A stretch of DNA of 48,887 nucleotides from contig DCCS01000024.1 of NCBI GenBank assembly GCA_002316015.1, positions 6,873 to 55,759 on the forward strand, read 5' to 3'. Positions 40,123-48,887 of this stretch are shown in pieces. The translations under genes and the position numbers were made by a program. A model generated the notes under the pieces. That model was not told the DNA's origin. It made no database searches and saw only the letters and a program-made list of their open reading frames with translations. The stretch is from Prevotellaceae bacterium UBA1075 (GTDB lineage Bacteria > Bacteroidota > Bacteroidia > Bacteroidales > Bacteroidaceae). How positions within the stretch are numbered: position 1 is the stretch's first letter; every line of letters begins with the position of its first letter.

Positions 40123-43100
40123 TTATCTCAGTTTCTTTCCGTCAGTCTGGTAGTCGCCGCTGTGAGGAGTCGTGATGATGACTCTTCCGTCCCTAAGCAC
40201 CTTGCGCACGTCCTGACGCGCGCGTCCTGTGGTGTTGCCGATGCCCAGGGGCAGGTCGGCATCATTGGGCAGAGTCTCCTGCAGCGTCCAGCGCAGGTAG
40301 GGGTAGCCGTCGTTGGTGTCGTTGCGCCGGCCCCACACGGTATCGAAGTCCCAGCCCGTGAAGGTGGCCATGCGGTGCATCTCCTCGGTGCTGCAGGGAA
40401 TGTCCAGGGCATCATCGCTCTGCCCCGTGGTCTGCCTGTCATAGTAGCTCTTCTTGTTATCGGGGGCAGGGTAGCCCTTGCAGCGCAGTCCGGCGGTGCA
40501 GCCCTCGGGGCCAGTGACCGCTCCTGTGGCATAGCAGCAATACAAATAGTTGAGCCCCTGGTCGCCTATCAGCCCAGCCAGCCCTGTGCCGTCGCCAGTC
40601 ACGCTGCCGCGTGCGTAGCAGCAGGTGAAGTTGTTGTAACTGCTGTAGCCAATGAGCCCGCCCGCGTTGCTTGTGCCTGCGACATTCCCCAGGGCATAGC
40701 ATTCCGTCACACTCGTTGACTGGCAAATCCCTATGAGTCCGCCTGCGAAATCCTTGGTGGCAGCCACATCCCCGCTGGCCATGCAGCACTTGACGGTCAC
40801 GCCGGAGTTGTAGGTTCCTGCCGAGCAGCCTATGAGTCCGCCCACCTTGTACCTGCCATCCACCGCGCCAGTGGCGTAGGAGTCCTCGACCTTTCCCTTC
40901 AGTTGGCCTGCCAGGCCACCTGTGATGTCACCGCCCGACACGCGGCCTGTGGCATGACAGCCCGTCACCTCGCCGCCATTGCCCAGCAGTCCGCCCACAT
41001 AGGTGCCCAGTGCTCCCTGCACGCGGCCAGTGGCATAGCAGCCCGTGATGTTGTTCCCCTCTCCCAGGAGTCCGCCGATGTACACTTCCTGCCCGTCGGC
41101 ATTCTCGCCGTCATACTCCACGTCGCCCTCGCTGTGGCAGTTGACGAGGTCGTAGGAGAAGCCTCCTGCCAGTCCGCCCACATACTTGAGCCCGCGCACC
41201 TTGCCTGTGGCATGGCATGCCGTCAGCGCACGTCCCTGTCCTGCCAGTCCGCCCACATACGTCTTCCCGCTGACCTCGCCTGTGGCGTAGCAGTCTGTGG
41301 TGCAGATGTCATTGCCGTCCACGTCGCCCTGAAGCCCGCCCACAGCCTCGTTGCCAATTACCGTGCCCGTGGCATGGCAGCCCTTCGCCATGGCGACTCT
41401 GCCCACCAGTCCGCCTATGCGGTTGCTCTCGGGGGCCGTGACATCCCCCTCGGCATGGCAGTTGACGAGGGTCTTGGCCCGCCCGGCCAGTCCTCCTATG
41501 CAGTATCCCGCATGGCCGTTGCTCTGCACATGGCCGGTGGCATGGCAGTCCAGCAGCACACCGCGTGCGCAGTTGCCCACGAGTCCGCCCATATAGCCGC
41601 GTCCCTCCACGCTGGCCGAGGAGGTGCAGCCGCGCAGCGTGTCGGTCTCGGCCGCCAGTTCGCAGTAGCCAATGAGTCCGCCCGCGCCCATGCTGCTCCA
41701 GTCGTCGTGTGTGGTCACGCTGCCCTTGCTGCTGCAGTAGGCCACCTGTCCTCGGTTGTGCCCTATGAGTCCGCCCACGTCGCAGGAGCCCTGCACCTCC
41801 ACGCGTCCGTCCGTGTGGCAGTTCTCCACGCGTCCGTGGCTTTCGCCTGCCAGCAGTCCCACATATCCGTTCTCACTGCTTCCAGAGCCCCCGCCAGGCC
41901 GCAGCAGCACGGAGGCCGTGATGGTGACGTTGCTCACCCGCGCCTCGCTGCCCAGGTAGCCGAAGAGTCCCTGCTGCACGCCCCCGTAGTTGGCCTGCTC
42001 GCTGGGCTTGTCGCACCGCTGGTAGAGTCCCGATATGGTGTGCCCCTGTCCGTCGAAGGTGCCATTGAAGGTGCCGTTGTAGGTGGGCCCGACGGAAAGC
42101 CAGGGTATCGCGTAGATGCCCTTGCCCCACAGGCGCCAGTCGGTGGTGTCGTTGAGCAGGATGTCGGCACCCAGTTTCACCGTCTTGCCGGTGAAGTCGG
42201 TGGCGTCCTGCACGCCCTCGATGCCCCTGGTCATTATGGCCAGGCCCAGCAGTTGCTCCTTGGTCTTGATGACATAACTGGTGGCAAAGGGGTTCTGGAA
42301 GGGCTTCAGGTCGTAGGTGAAGGTGTCGAGCCACTTGGCGTGCAGGGTGATGCTGCTGCTCACCTGGCCGCTGAAGTCGAAGGGCTGGGTGTGTCCGGCA
42401 TCGCTGTACCAGCCGGCAAACACCTTGTCGTCATGCGTGGGGATGGCAGGCGCGTCAATCCGGCTGTCTTGCAGCACGCTCTGGGCAGTGACGGTCGAGC
42501 CGCCGCCCGTGTCGAAGGTGACCTTCAGCGGGGGCGTGAAACCGGCCTCGGTGGCCAGGTACTTGCCCTCGTGGCAGTTGTAGTAGTCCAGCTGGAGGGC
42601 ATGTGTGGCGTTCCACTGGTCAATCCAGTAGTTGAAGACGTTGGCCAGCTCCTTGCTCTGCAGGTAGGCCGTGGGATGCCCGCCGTTGAGGCGCACCTGC
42701 TCCTCATTGTCCGAGAGTTTATACACATCCGAGTCATAGAGCGCGTTGAAGAGCCGCTCGCGCTCCATCATGGGCACCCGGTAGCCCTCCTTGTCGAAGG
42801 TGCCCGAAAAGATGAAGTTGGCAATGGTGTCGTTGCTGTAGGTCTCTCCGCCGATGTAGTTCTGGTCGCCCACGATGGCCGACACGTCGGTCGTGCCCGT
42901 GATGTGGGCCCACGAGGCGCAGTTGAGGATGTTGGTGTTGCCCTCGAGGGCTATCTGTCCCAGTACTCCGCCCACGCCCCAGCCTGTGCTCTCCACGCGG
43001 CCCGAGGTCCAGCACTGCACGATGTTGACGTTGCGCGAGTAGCGTGACGAGCAGCCCGCCAGGATGCCTATGTTGCCTGTTACGGTCTTGGCCCAGGCAT

Positions 43101-44958
43101 CGGTGACGCCCAGGTTCTTGATGGTGGCCCCGTGGTTGAGCACGCCGAAGAAGCCTAGGTTGTCATAGTTGCCGTTGACGTACATGTTGCGCACCTCGTG
43201 GTAGCCGCCGTCGTAGCAGCCACGGAAGGTGTAGGCCGTGGAGTTGTCCTCCCCGGGGTTGTTCCTGTTGGCGCCCTGCCCGATGGGCGTCCACTCGGTG
43301 GGCATCTCCTCGCCCCACTGTTCCTGGGGGAGGTTGAGGTCGATGTCGGCCGTCTGCAGGATATGCTGGTCGCGGAAGTCCCAGCCCAGGTTGCTCATCA
43401 TGGCCAGGTGGGTCAGTTGTTCCTTATTGCTTATTATATAAGGACGCTCTTTCGTGCCCTCGCCCCCTCCGATATAGTCGGTGAGGTTGGTGGCCTTCAC
43501 GCCTGTGGGTACGGGGTATTGTCCGGGACGGTAGGTCCAGGTGCTGGTGCCCATCCAGGCCGCCACCATGTTGAGCGTGTCCACGAAGGCCTGGCTCTGC
43601 ATCTCCTGGGTGGTCTTGGCCAGGCTGCCTCCCAGGGTGCGCTCATGGATGCCAATGCCGGGATTGGCGGTGCTGTCGTAGGAGCAGAAGACGGTGCGCG
43701 AGGAATTCTGGGACCCGTTCCAGTACGAGGCCAGGAAGCCACGCAGGCCGGCCTGGTCATCGGAGCCCGAGCACCGGCCCGTGGCAAAACAGTTGATGGT
43801 CACGCCGGGGAAGTCGCCCACGACCTCGCCGTAGGACACCGATCCGCTGCCATTCTCGCCCACGAAGGCCGCAGCCGTGCAGCCCCATCCGCCCACGGTC
43901 ACGTTGCCTGTGCAGTAGCACGACTCGATGCGGCCCACATTGCTGGCCACAAAGCCAGCGGCACTCTTGGGCGATGTCACGGCCCCCATGGAGTAGCACT
44001 CGCGTATCGTGCCGTCATTGTTGGCCACAAAGCCCGCGCAGTCCATGGCGGCATACTTGTAGGCGGCATTGCTCACCTCCACATTGGCCCAGCACCGCTC
44101 GATGAGCGCGCCGTCAAACTGGGAGCCGCAGAAGCCTCCCGCGCGATATTGGGTCACATGGCACTTGCCCTGGGCATGGCTGTCGCGGATGACGGCCCTG
44201 GCTCCCGTGCTGGTGCCCACCAGCACGCCCGCGCTGCGAGTGCCCTTGCTGGTGGCATTGGCCGTGCAATGCTCCACGATGCCATCGGTGTTCTGGCCCA
44301 CGATGCCGCCGCAGGGGCCGCTCTCCACCGAGCCCACGAAGCCCGTCATGGAGCAGTGGCTGATGGTGCCGCCCACGTTGATGGCCACGATGCCGCCTAT
44401 CGCCACGGCCCCAACGATGGTGTCGTTCTCCAGGTGCAGGTTGCTGACGGAGCCTCCCTCGACGTATCCAAAGAGCCCCTTGTTCCACCCCGTGAAGTCC
44501 AGGTGGATGTCGCTGGTGGGGTCGTCGATGTCTATCCCGCCGAAGTCGGGTGCCTGGTTGTAGTACAGATTATATATGGTGTGCCCTCCGCCGTCAAAGT
44601 TTCCGCAGAAGCGCAGGGTGTCGGAAGTCCAGTCCCATGCCCCCGTCTGGTCATAGAAGATGCCGCTGATGGGGGTCCACTGCGTCTTCTCGGCACTTGG
44701 CCTTGAGGGGTCGCTCATGTACAGGTCGGCATCCAGGCGGATGTGCTTGCTCTTGAAGTCCTCGCCTGTGTTCACCCGGGCGGCAAGTCCGGCCAGTTGG
44801 TCAGCGGTCTTGATGAGAAAGGGGTCGCTGGCAGAGCCAGTACCCGGAAGGTTCTTGTCGATTCCCCCTTTCCAGAAATCCTGTGCCCATGCAGGTTGCA
44901 AGGCACTCGTCCCAAGGCAGCACAGGGCTGCGAGGAGCATGTTGACGATTCTCTTCAT
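40123..44958 (-). CDS. Giant secreted GLUG-repeat protein with InlB-type repeat
   Basis: A 1611-residue exported protein with a signal peptide (about 1-26, MKRIVNMLLAALCCLGTSAL then QPAWAQ). It is built mainly of GLUG motifs, short beta-helical rungs with cores such as VGGLIGHNRGQV, CYATGRVQGALG and CHATGRVSGGDI, in three blocks at about residues 130-400, 570-690 and 960-1490. Between blocks two and three lies an InlB/Listeria-Bacteroides repeat (about 812-876, ending FAGWYSDAGHTQPFDFSG to SITLHAKW). Segments like FLIKTADQLAGLAARVNTG precede each block. The C-terminal DGRVIITTPHSGDYQTDGKKL resembles the short DG..YI....Y...G tail of many Bacteroidales surface proteins. Probably an adhesin-like surface protein. 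ATG 44958 begins the signal peptide; earlier starts would precede the promoter. Confidence 0.92.
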   Translation of the reverse strand: MKRIVNMLLAALCCLGTSALQPAWAQDFWKGGIDKNLPGTGSASDPFLIKTADQLAGLAARVNTGEDFKSKHIRLDADLYMSDPSRPSAEKTQWTPISGIFYDQTGAWDWTSDTLRFCGNFDGGGHTIYNLYYNQAPDFGGIDIDDPTSDIHLDFTGWNKGLFGYVEGGSVSNLHLENDTIVGAVAIGGIVAINVGGTISHCSMTGFVGSVESGPCGGIVGQNTDGIVEHCTANATSKGTRSAGVLVGTSTGARAVIRDSHAQGKCHVTQYRAGGFCGSQFDGALIERCWANVEVSNAAYKYAAMDCAGFVANNDGTIRECYSMGAVTSPKSAAGFVASNVGRIESCYCTGNVTVGGWGCTAAAFVGENGSGSVSYGEVVGDFPGVTINCFATGRCSGSDDQAGLRGFLASYWNGSQNSSRTVFCSYDSTANPGIGIHERTLGGSLAKTTQEMQSQAFVDTLNMVAAWMGTSTWTYRPGQYPVPTGVKATNLTDYIGGGEGTKERPYIISNKEQLTHLAMMSNLGWDFRDQHILQTADIDLNLPQEQWGEEMPTEWTPIGQGANRNNPGEDNSTAYTFRGCYDGGYHEVRNMYVNGNYDNLGFFGVLNHGATIKNLGVTDAWAKTVTGNIGILAGCSSRYSRNVNIVQCWTSGRVESTGWGVGGVLGQIALEGNTNILNCASWAHITGTTDVSAIVGDQNYIGGETYSNDTIANFIFSGTFDKEGYRVPMMERERLFNALYDSDVYKLSDNEEQVRLNGGHPTAYLQSKELANVFNYWIDQWNATHALQLDYYNCHEGKYLATEAGFTPPLKVTFDTGGGSTVTAQSVLQDSRIDAPAIPTHDDKVFAGWYSDAGHTQPFDFSGQVSSSITLHAKWLDTFTYDLKPFQNPFATSYVIKTKEQLLGLAIMTRGIEGVQDATDFTGKTVKLGADILLNDTTDWRLWGKGIYAIPWLSVGPTYNGTFNGTFDGQGHTISGLYQRCDKPSEQANYGGVQQGLFGYLGSEARVSNVTITASVLLRPGGGSGSSENGYVGLLAGESHGRVENCHTDGRVEVQGSCDVGGLIGHNRGQVAYCSSKGSVTTHDDWSSMGAGGLIGYCELAAETDTLRGCTSSASVEGRGYMGGLVGNCARGVLLDCHATGHVQSNGHAGYCIGGLAGRAKTLVNCHAEGDVTAPESNRIGGLVGRVAMAKGCHATGTVIGNEAVGGLQGDVDGNDICTTDCYATGEVSGKTYVGGLAGQGRALTACHATGKVRGLKYVGGLAGGFSYDLVNCHSEGDVEYDGENADGQEVYIGGLLGEGNNITGCYATGRVQGALGTYVGGLLGNGGEVTGCHATGRVSGGDITGGLAGQLKGKVEDSYATGAVDGRYKVGGLIGCSAGTYNSGVTVKCCMASGDVAATKDFAGGLIGICQSTSVTECYALGNVAGTSNAGGLIGYSSYNNFTCCYARGSVTGDGTGLAGLIGDQGLNYLYCCYATGAVTGPEGCTAGLRCKGYPAPDNKKSYYDRQTTGQSDDALDIPCSTEEMHRMATFTGWDFDTVWGRRNDTNDGYPYLRWTLQETLPNDADLPLGIGNTTGRARQDVRKVLRDGRVIITTPHSGDYQTDGKKLR

Positions 44959-45044
44959 AACGTGATATATTATGGGTGTATGCGTGTTGCCGGATTGTCT
45001 TATGGGATGGAGATGCCTGACCTCTTGGGTGGAGATGTGTGATG

Positions 45045-45075
45045 CAAATTTGGCAATATTTGTCCAGCCTTCCAA
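45045..45075 (-). promoter_or_regulatory. Promoter of the GLUG-repeat gene
   Basis: On the minus strand TTG (45075-45073), a 20-base spacer and CAAATTTG (45052-45045) match the Bacteroidota promoter with one mismatch (C for T) in the -7 box. The ATG is about 87 bases downstream, so a long leader is implied. Confidence 0.5.
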
Positions 45076-45090
45076 GCAAAAGGCCGGGAA

Positions 45091-45140
45091 AAATGTGTCA
45101 AAGCGTCAAAAGTGCGTTTTTTTGTTAGATTGACACATTT
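45091..45140. promoter_or_regulatory. 11-bp inverted repeat upstream of the GLUG gene
   Basis: AAATGTGTCAA (45091-45101) and TTGACACATTT (45130-45140) are perfect inverted copies with 28 bases between them, including a run of seven T. It lies just upstream of the promoter at 45045-45075. An operator for a dimeric regulator or a stem-loop are both possible. The rest of 45141-45353 holds nothing recognisable. Confidence 0.5.
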
Positions 45141-45353
45141 GGGCAGGAGGACGTGTCGGATGCTTTTCCCCGATGAAATGGGCGAAAATGACATTTCTTC
45201 CCGCAAGCGGGATGAGGCCCGACGGAAAACGGAATGGGCAGAAATCGTTTGTGTCGGCTCCCTCATCCCTTCGGCTGAAAATGAAAAAACAGACGGGCAT
45301 CCAGCCTCGTCTGAAGAATAAGGCGTACCTTAGTGGCTTAGAAAGCAACTTGC

Positions 45354-45422
45354 ATGGACAAATTCTGGCAAAAGTTCAAGTCCCATTATGGCTATGACTC
45401 CTTCCGTCCACAGCAGGAGGAA
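45354..45422 (+). pseudogene. Remnant of a recQ helicase gene (N terminus only)
   Basis: The first 23 codons read MDKFWQKFKSHYGYDSFR then PQQEE, which matches the N terminus of RecQ helicases (helix, then the zero-motif YGYxSFRPxQEEI). After Glu23 the frame turns into unrelated sequence and stops near 45554; no helicase motif I is intact. An ACTGGCCGGTGGGGG stretch near 45500 might be a decayed motif I, but I would not insist on it. A promoter-like TACCTTAG (one mismatch to TAnnTTTG) lies at 45326-45333. The remainder of recQ has evidently been lost from this place by deletion, leaving the start of the gene. Confidence 0.65.
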
Positions 45423-45572
45423 ATGTCTTCGGCATCGGTGAGCGCAGGAAGCGGCCATTTGGAGCACACTTTGTGGCTCCCATCCGACAGCATGAGGGAC
45501 TGGCCGGTGGGGGCATGCCAGGCATGCTCCCCAACAAAGGGAAACGCAAAATGAAGAATTAAATCCAAACAG

Positions 45573-46103
45573 ATGAAGGTGTCAGATATCAACACATCCT
45601 CCACGGCCGGCTGCTCGTCGAAACTCAGTGAGGTGATGCATGCACAGAGCGAGTTTATGGAGATTGCCATCAGGGAGGCGCGTGAGGGAATCACGAACGG
45701 GGACGGAGGCCCCTTTGGCACGGCCATCGTGAAGGATGGGGTGCTCATAGCATCGGGGCACAATCATGTACTGGCCTACAATGACCCCACTTGTCATGGT
45801 GAGGTGGATGCCATACGCAAGGCATGCAAGCGGCTGGGCACCTATGACCTCACAGGCTGTGAACTCTACACCACAGGCGAGCCATGCCACATGTGCCTGT
45901 GCGCATGCATGTGGGCGAACATCAGCAAGATTTACTATGGCTGCACGATAGCGGACAACGGGATAATCGGTTTCCGTGACAACAAGTTTGACCGGATATT
46001 CGGAGGCCGTGACAAGTTGGGCGACTACATGACCGAGGTGGACAGGGAAGCCTGCCTCGCCCTCTTCGGGGACTACAAGAAGATGAACGCCAGGAAGTAC
46101 TGA
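45573..46103 (+). CDS. Nucleoside/guanine deaminase (CDA superfamily)
   Basis: A 176-residue zinc deaminase of the cytidine/deoxycytidylate family, closest in plan to guanine deaminase GuaD. The zinc site is CHGEVDAIRKA (His and catalytic Glu; most relatives have HAE) and GEPCHMCLCACMW (two cysteines). GDGGPFGTAIVKDG and the C-terminal FGGRDKLGDYM segments fit the GuaD group, in which the C-terminal residues swap between subunits. It would deaminate guanine to xanthine or a similar base or nucleoside; exact substrate uncertain. ATG 45573 gives a 21-residue leader not seen in relatives; ATG 45636 (MHAQSEFMEIAI) is an equally good start. It stands alone next to the recQ remnant. Confidence 0.87.
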   Translation: MKVSDINTSSTAGCSSKLSEVMHAQSEFMEIAIREAREGITNGDGGPFGTAIVKDGVLIASGHNHVLAYNDPTCHGEVDAIRKACKRLGTYDLTGCELYTTGEPCHMCLCACMWANISKIYYGCTIADNGIIGFRDNKFDRIFGGRDKLGDYMTEVDREACLALFGDYKKMNARKY

Positions 46104-46333
46104 GTGCGTTGCCAATATTCACAGCGGTCTGCGTGAAAAACACGGACAGCGGCTATGGACATGCGCCAGACCGCAGTCCGAAGACCAGTGATGCCAAGCA
46201 GTGAAATGGTTGGGGAAAACTTTTCAGCCTTGAATTATTTGTACAACTTTGCTGTGTTGTAAACTTCAATAAACAGAAATGGCTTATAGCGTACTGTGTT
46301 TTATATGGGGGGCAGAATTGCAAGAATGCTGTG

Positions 46334-48728
46334 ATGAAAGTGCTGGCTGCGTTCCTCATGCTCTTCTTGCTGGTGGGACATAATGCTTGGGCACAGCAGG
46401 TATGCACATCGTCTGTCATTGACGGCCAGACAAGAGAACCTTTGCCGTACGCAAGTGTCTATGTGGTGGGGAAGGGCAAGGGGACTATTGCCAACTCGGA
46501 GGGAGAGTTTTGCTTGACGGCCGCCCTGGATGATACGCTCAGGTTTACATTCGTTGGCTACAGCCCTTGCTCAATAAAAGTGTCGGGGGTGGGCAACACG
46601 GTGAGACTCCTTCCCATATCCACGAAACTTCGGGAAGTGACGGTATTGCCCGTCATGACCATCCTGCAGCGCGTATATCAGAGGTTGTCCAGCGATTACT
46701 CCAGTCACAAGAACGAAAAGTCGGACTTCTTCCTGCGCCAGGTATATGACATTGCGGGGACGCGGGAACTGGTGGAGGGGTTTCTGCAATGCAAGTCCGC
46801 AGTAAACCTGCGCGACATTCTGTTCTATAGTGGGAGGCATTTTCGCGTATCCATGGGCAAGGCTGACACTACCTCGATGGTGTTCTTAACTATTCGGCCT
46901 ATGACTCCACATTATGGTCAGACGAGATCGTTAAGCGCAGCCAGGTGGAAGAGGATATTATGAAGGGCAAGGTGGAAGGCCAGGAGACTGGCATGGGACA
47001 AGGGCACTTCTCCCACGGACAGTTCCCCTCCATGCAGGGCGAGATAGCTGATGACTCGTTGCGGGCTCTGGCCAGTAGGGTGGCTGCATATGCCAGGAAG
47101 ACTCCACAGGAGATAGTGTCAGTACACATGGACAACAACTGCTATTTCCTGGGCGATACACTCTGGTACAAGGCTTATGTGCTGAGGGATGGGAAAATGA
47201 CTCCTTCGGACATCAGCGGTGTGCTCTATGCCGAGCTAATCAATCAGGATGGTTATATGGTGGAGAGGCAGACGATTCTACCCATCGCCGTCATCTTGAC
47301 TTGTTGCTGATGGTACAGGGCAGGCGCAGGCATGAGTGGCGGGAGATGTTGAATCCTTTCCACATGAACGAGCCCTTTGAGGTTTCGCCTGTTTTGCATG
47401 GGGATGTGCATGGATATACAGCAAGAAATCCAGAAGACCTCTACTATACGCAGCCTGTACAGGATATTTCCGCGTTCAAGAACCTCTATCCCACTGGGGG
47501 AACATGCGGGCCGAAGATAGAGGAGGTGTGCAGGCGTGTGGAGGACACAGAGAAGATGCACGAGTCGGCAGACGCTCCCAAGCCAACCATAGAGGCGGAG
47601 ATGAACTGGTATTCGCTGGGAACTGGCACCAGGATGCAGCAGGACAGGGCGAAAGCACTACAAGTTGGATTTTATTCAACGGAAATGGAGGAGAAGTATG
47701 GAACAAGATATAATAGTCAGTATTTGAAAAGGTTGTCGGACGAGATTGAGGTTGGTGCGCAGTTCTCCGTACTGTCCAACCAGGCCTCAAACAATGAACT
47801 GGAAATTAAGGCTGAGACCAGGAAAGGTCAGTTCGCCCTACAGGCTCCCCATTCTGATGCTCCCTACTATCTGCATCTTATGGCCACGAGGAAAGGCAAG
47901 AAGGCGGATCTTGTACTCGATTCTGATGAGTATCCAGGCTACAGCGTGCGCCTTTGTCAGCCCTATCCACGTTTTGTCAAGCCTTACTCTTTTTATCAGA
48001 CTCATCTTCCAAAATATGCAGAATATACACTGGAGGATGTGGGGGACAGTACTCAGGTAATGCCAGAGGTGACTGTGGGAGCAAGGCGCGGTGGGCTGCG
48101 CGTGCTGGACTTGAACAAACCAGCCCTGGTGGTGGATGCCTATGAGGCATACAATCAGGTGGTGGATGCCGGGCTCATGCCAGCCTGGCTGTGCGGTTCG
48201 CTTTTTCTTTCACTTAATTTGGGACGGCTATATATAGGCGACATGGGTATTCCGCGCTCCTATGACCTGGAGCGAAGATGGAATGGGCATTCAGCCTCGT
48301 TCTTCACATCCATTGGCGACCAGTTGCGCTACAACCACTTGCGTAACCTTGACAAGGTGCTTATCTATACCGACTATGCACCACGCCTGGAGGGAGACCC
48401 TCGCTACCAGGCCGCCAGCCAGCCCTCGGTAACGGTCAACCTGGTGGCCTTGCCCGATAATGTGGAGAGGGTGACCAGCCGTGACAGAATGTATGTGATG
48501 ACTGGCTATTATAATGTTTGTGAGGACTTTTATCAGCCTCACTACGAGCAGCGTCCCTTGCCAAGCCATGCCGACTGTCGGCGTACACTTTATTGGAATC
48601 CAAATCTCAGATTGGACGGAAATGGTGAGGCAGAAATAACGTTGTGGGTCAATGGGCACGATTGTGAGCCCGTGTTGAGTGTCGAGGGAGTGAATAGTCG
48701 GGGACAAATGCTCACTGGTAGCCAATAA
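46334..48728 (+). pseudogene. Surface protein gene broken by two frameshifts (regulatory-like and MG2-type domains)
   Basis: Three overlapping frames together encode one Bacteroidales envelope protein of roughly 800 residues. Part 1 (46334 to about 46885) has a signal peptide (KVLAAFLMLFLLVGHNAWAQ) and a carboxypeptidase-regulatory-like domain (VIDGQTREPLPYASVYVVGK and FTFVGYSPCSI). Part 2 (about 46870 to 47280) reads LNYSAYDSTLWSDEIVKRSQ, then a macroglobulin-type MG2 strand pattern (VHMDNNCYFLGDTLWYKAYV). Part 3 (about 47282 to 48728) holds the C-terminal domain ending CRRTLYWNPNLRLDGNGE and LSVEGVNSRGQML, typical of the family. Each step is a shift of -1, consistent with single-base losses, possibly with some sequence lost at the second. 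Start is ATG 46334 (GTG 46331 is less likely). A CAACTTTG -7-like box lies at 46244-46251. Sequencing error is the main alternative to decay. Nothing is recognised after 48728. Confidence 0.75.
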
Positions 48729-48887
48729 CGAGGTCTTTTTTAAGGGGGGGTGGGGGTGCTTCCTTTCTCCTCCATTTCCTCCTTGCTCATCGTGCCAGTG
48801 CTGCCCCCCCCTTTTTCCGCCTGCTTGCTGTGGGTGCCAGAGGCTGTCAGGCACGCTCCTGTCGCGCCATTCCTCCCGCCCCTCCCT

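Noticed and set aside
45112..45321. Short open frame of about 70 codons before the recQ remnant
   Set aside because: No recognisable domain, no upstream promoter of its own, and charged low-quality composition; treated as spacer.

Overview
ORGANISM. The window is chromosomal DNA of a GC-rich member of the Bacteroidales (Prevotellaceae/Muribaculaceae-like; I cannot name the genus). The grounds are -7 boxes of the TAnnTTTG type in front of several genes (Bacteroidota sigma-ABfr promoters), an arginine pathway that runs through succinylated intermediates, a PorE-like lipoprotein, a two-subunit methylmalonyl-CoA mutase, head-GIN and GLUG-repeat envelope proteins, and the general absence of Shine-Dalgarno sequences.

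LAYOUT. 1-4.7 kb: a free-standing B3/B4-domain protein, then a leftward operon of three family-2 glycosyltransferases with gluQ. 4.8-9 kb: rightward topoisomerase III and the PorE-like OmpA/beta-propeller lipoprotein. 9.4-13.4 kb: leftward mutA-mutB. 13.7-15.4 kb: an AspT/YidE-type transporter. 15.8-28.0 kb: one long leftward arginine/proline operon, argR - GNAT (probable N-succinylglutamate synthase) - argG - DUF559 gene - argC - argD - xre/cupin - AMP-dependent acyl-CoA ligase - proC - proB - proA - argF'. 28.5-38.4 kb: a rightward envelope/efflux block of an ABC ATPase, permease, GntR regulator, DUF975 protein, head-GIN lipoprotein, MacB-type ATPase, two MacB-type permeases, MacA-type adaptor and TolC-type outer-membrane protein. 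38.7-45.0 kb: leftward MscS channel and a 1611-residue GLUG-repeat surface protein. 45.3-48.7 kb: a recQ remnant, a nucleoside/guanine deaminase and a surface-protein gene broken by two frameshifts.

WORKING TOGETHER. The argR operon holds most steps of N-succinyl-ornithine-type arginine synthesis (argB and the deacylase are not in the window) plus the complete glutamate-to-proline pathway, so both routes out of glutamate would be transcribed together. The 32.3-38.4 kb genes form a complete tripartite exporter, with inner-membrane ATPase and permeases, periplasmic adaptor and outer-membrane channel.

WHAT STANDS OUT. (1) A 0.53-kb unit inside the arginine operon: an AT-rich DUF559 (Vsr-like nuclease) gene bracketed by inverted copies of a 31-nt G/C palindrome. 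The unit supplies the start codon and N terminus of ArgC, and a second inverted pair of the same palindrome sits in frame inside ArgC, adding 34 residues. Further copies lie in other spacers. This looks like a REP-type palindrome family with a nuclease partner. (2) Sense-oriented, G-poor arrays of an 8-nt unit (consensus AACCGCAA) occupying spacers of operon genes on both strands. (3) A 22-nt tandem palindromic repeat at two spacers and the window edge, each full array next to a copy of the G/C palindrome.
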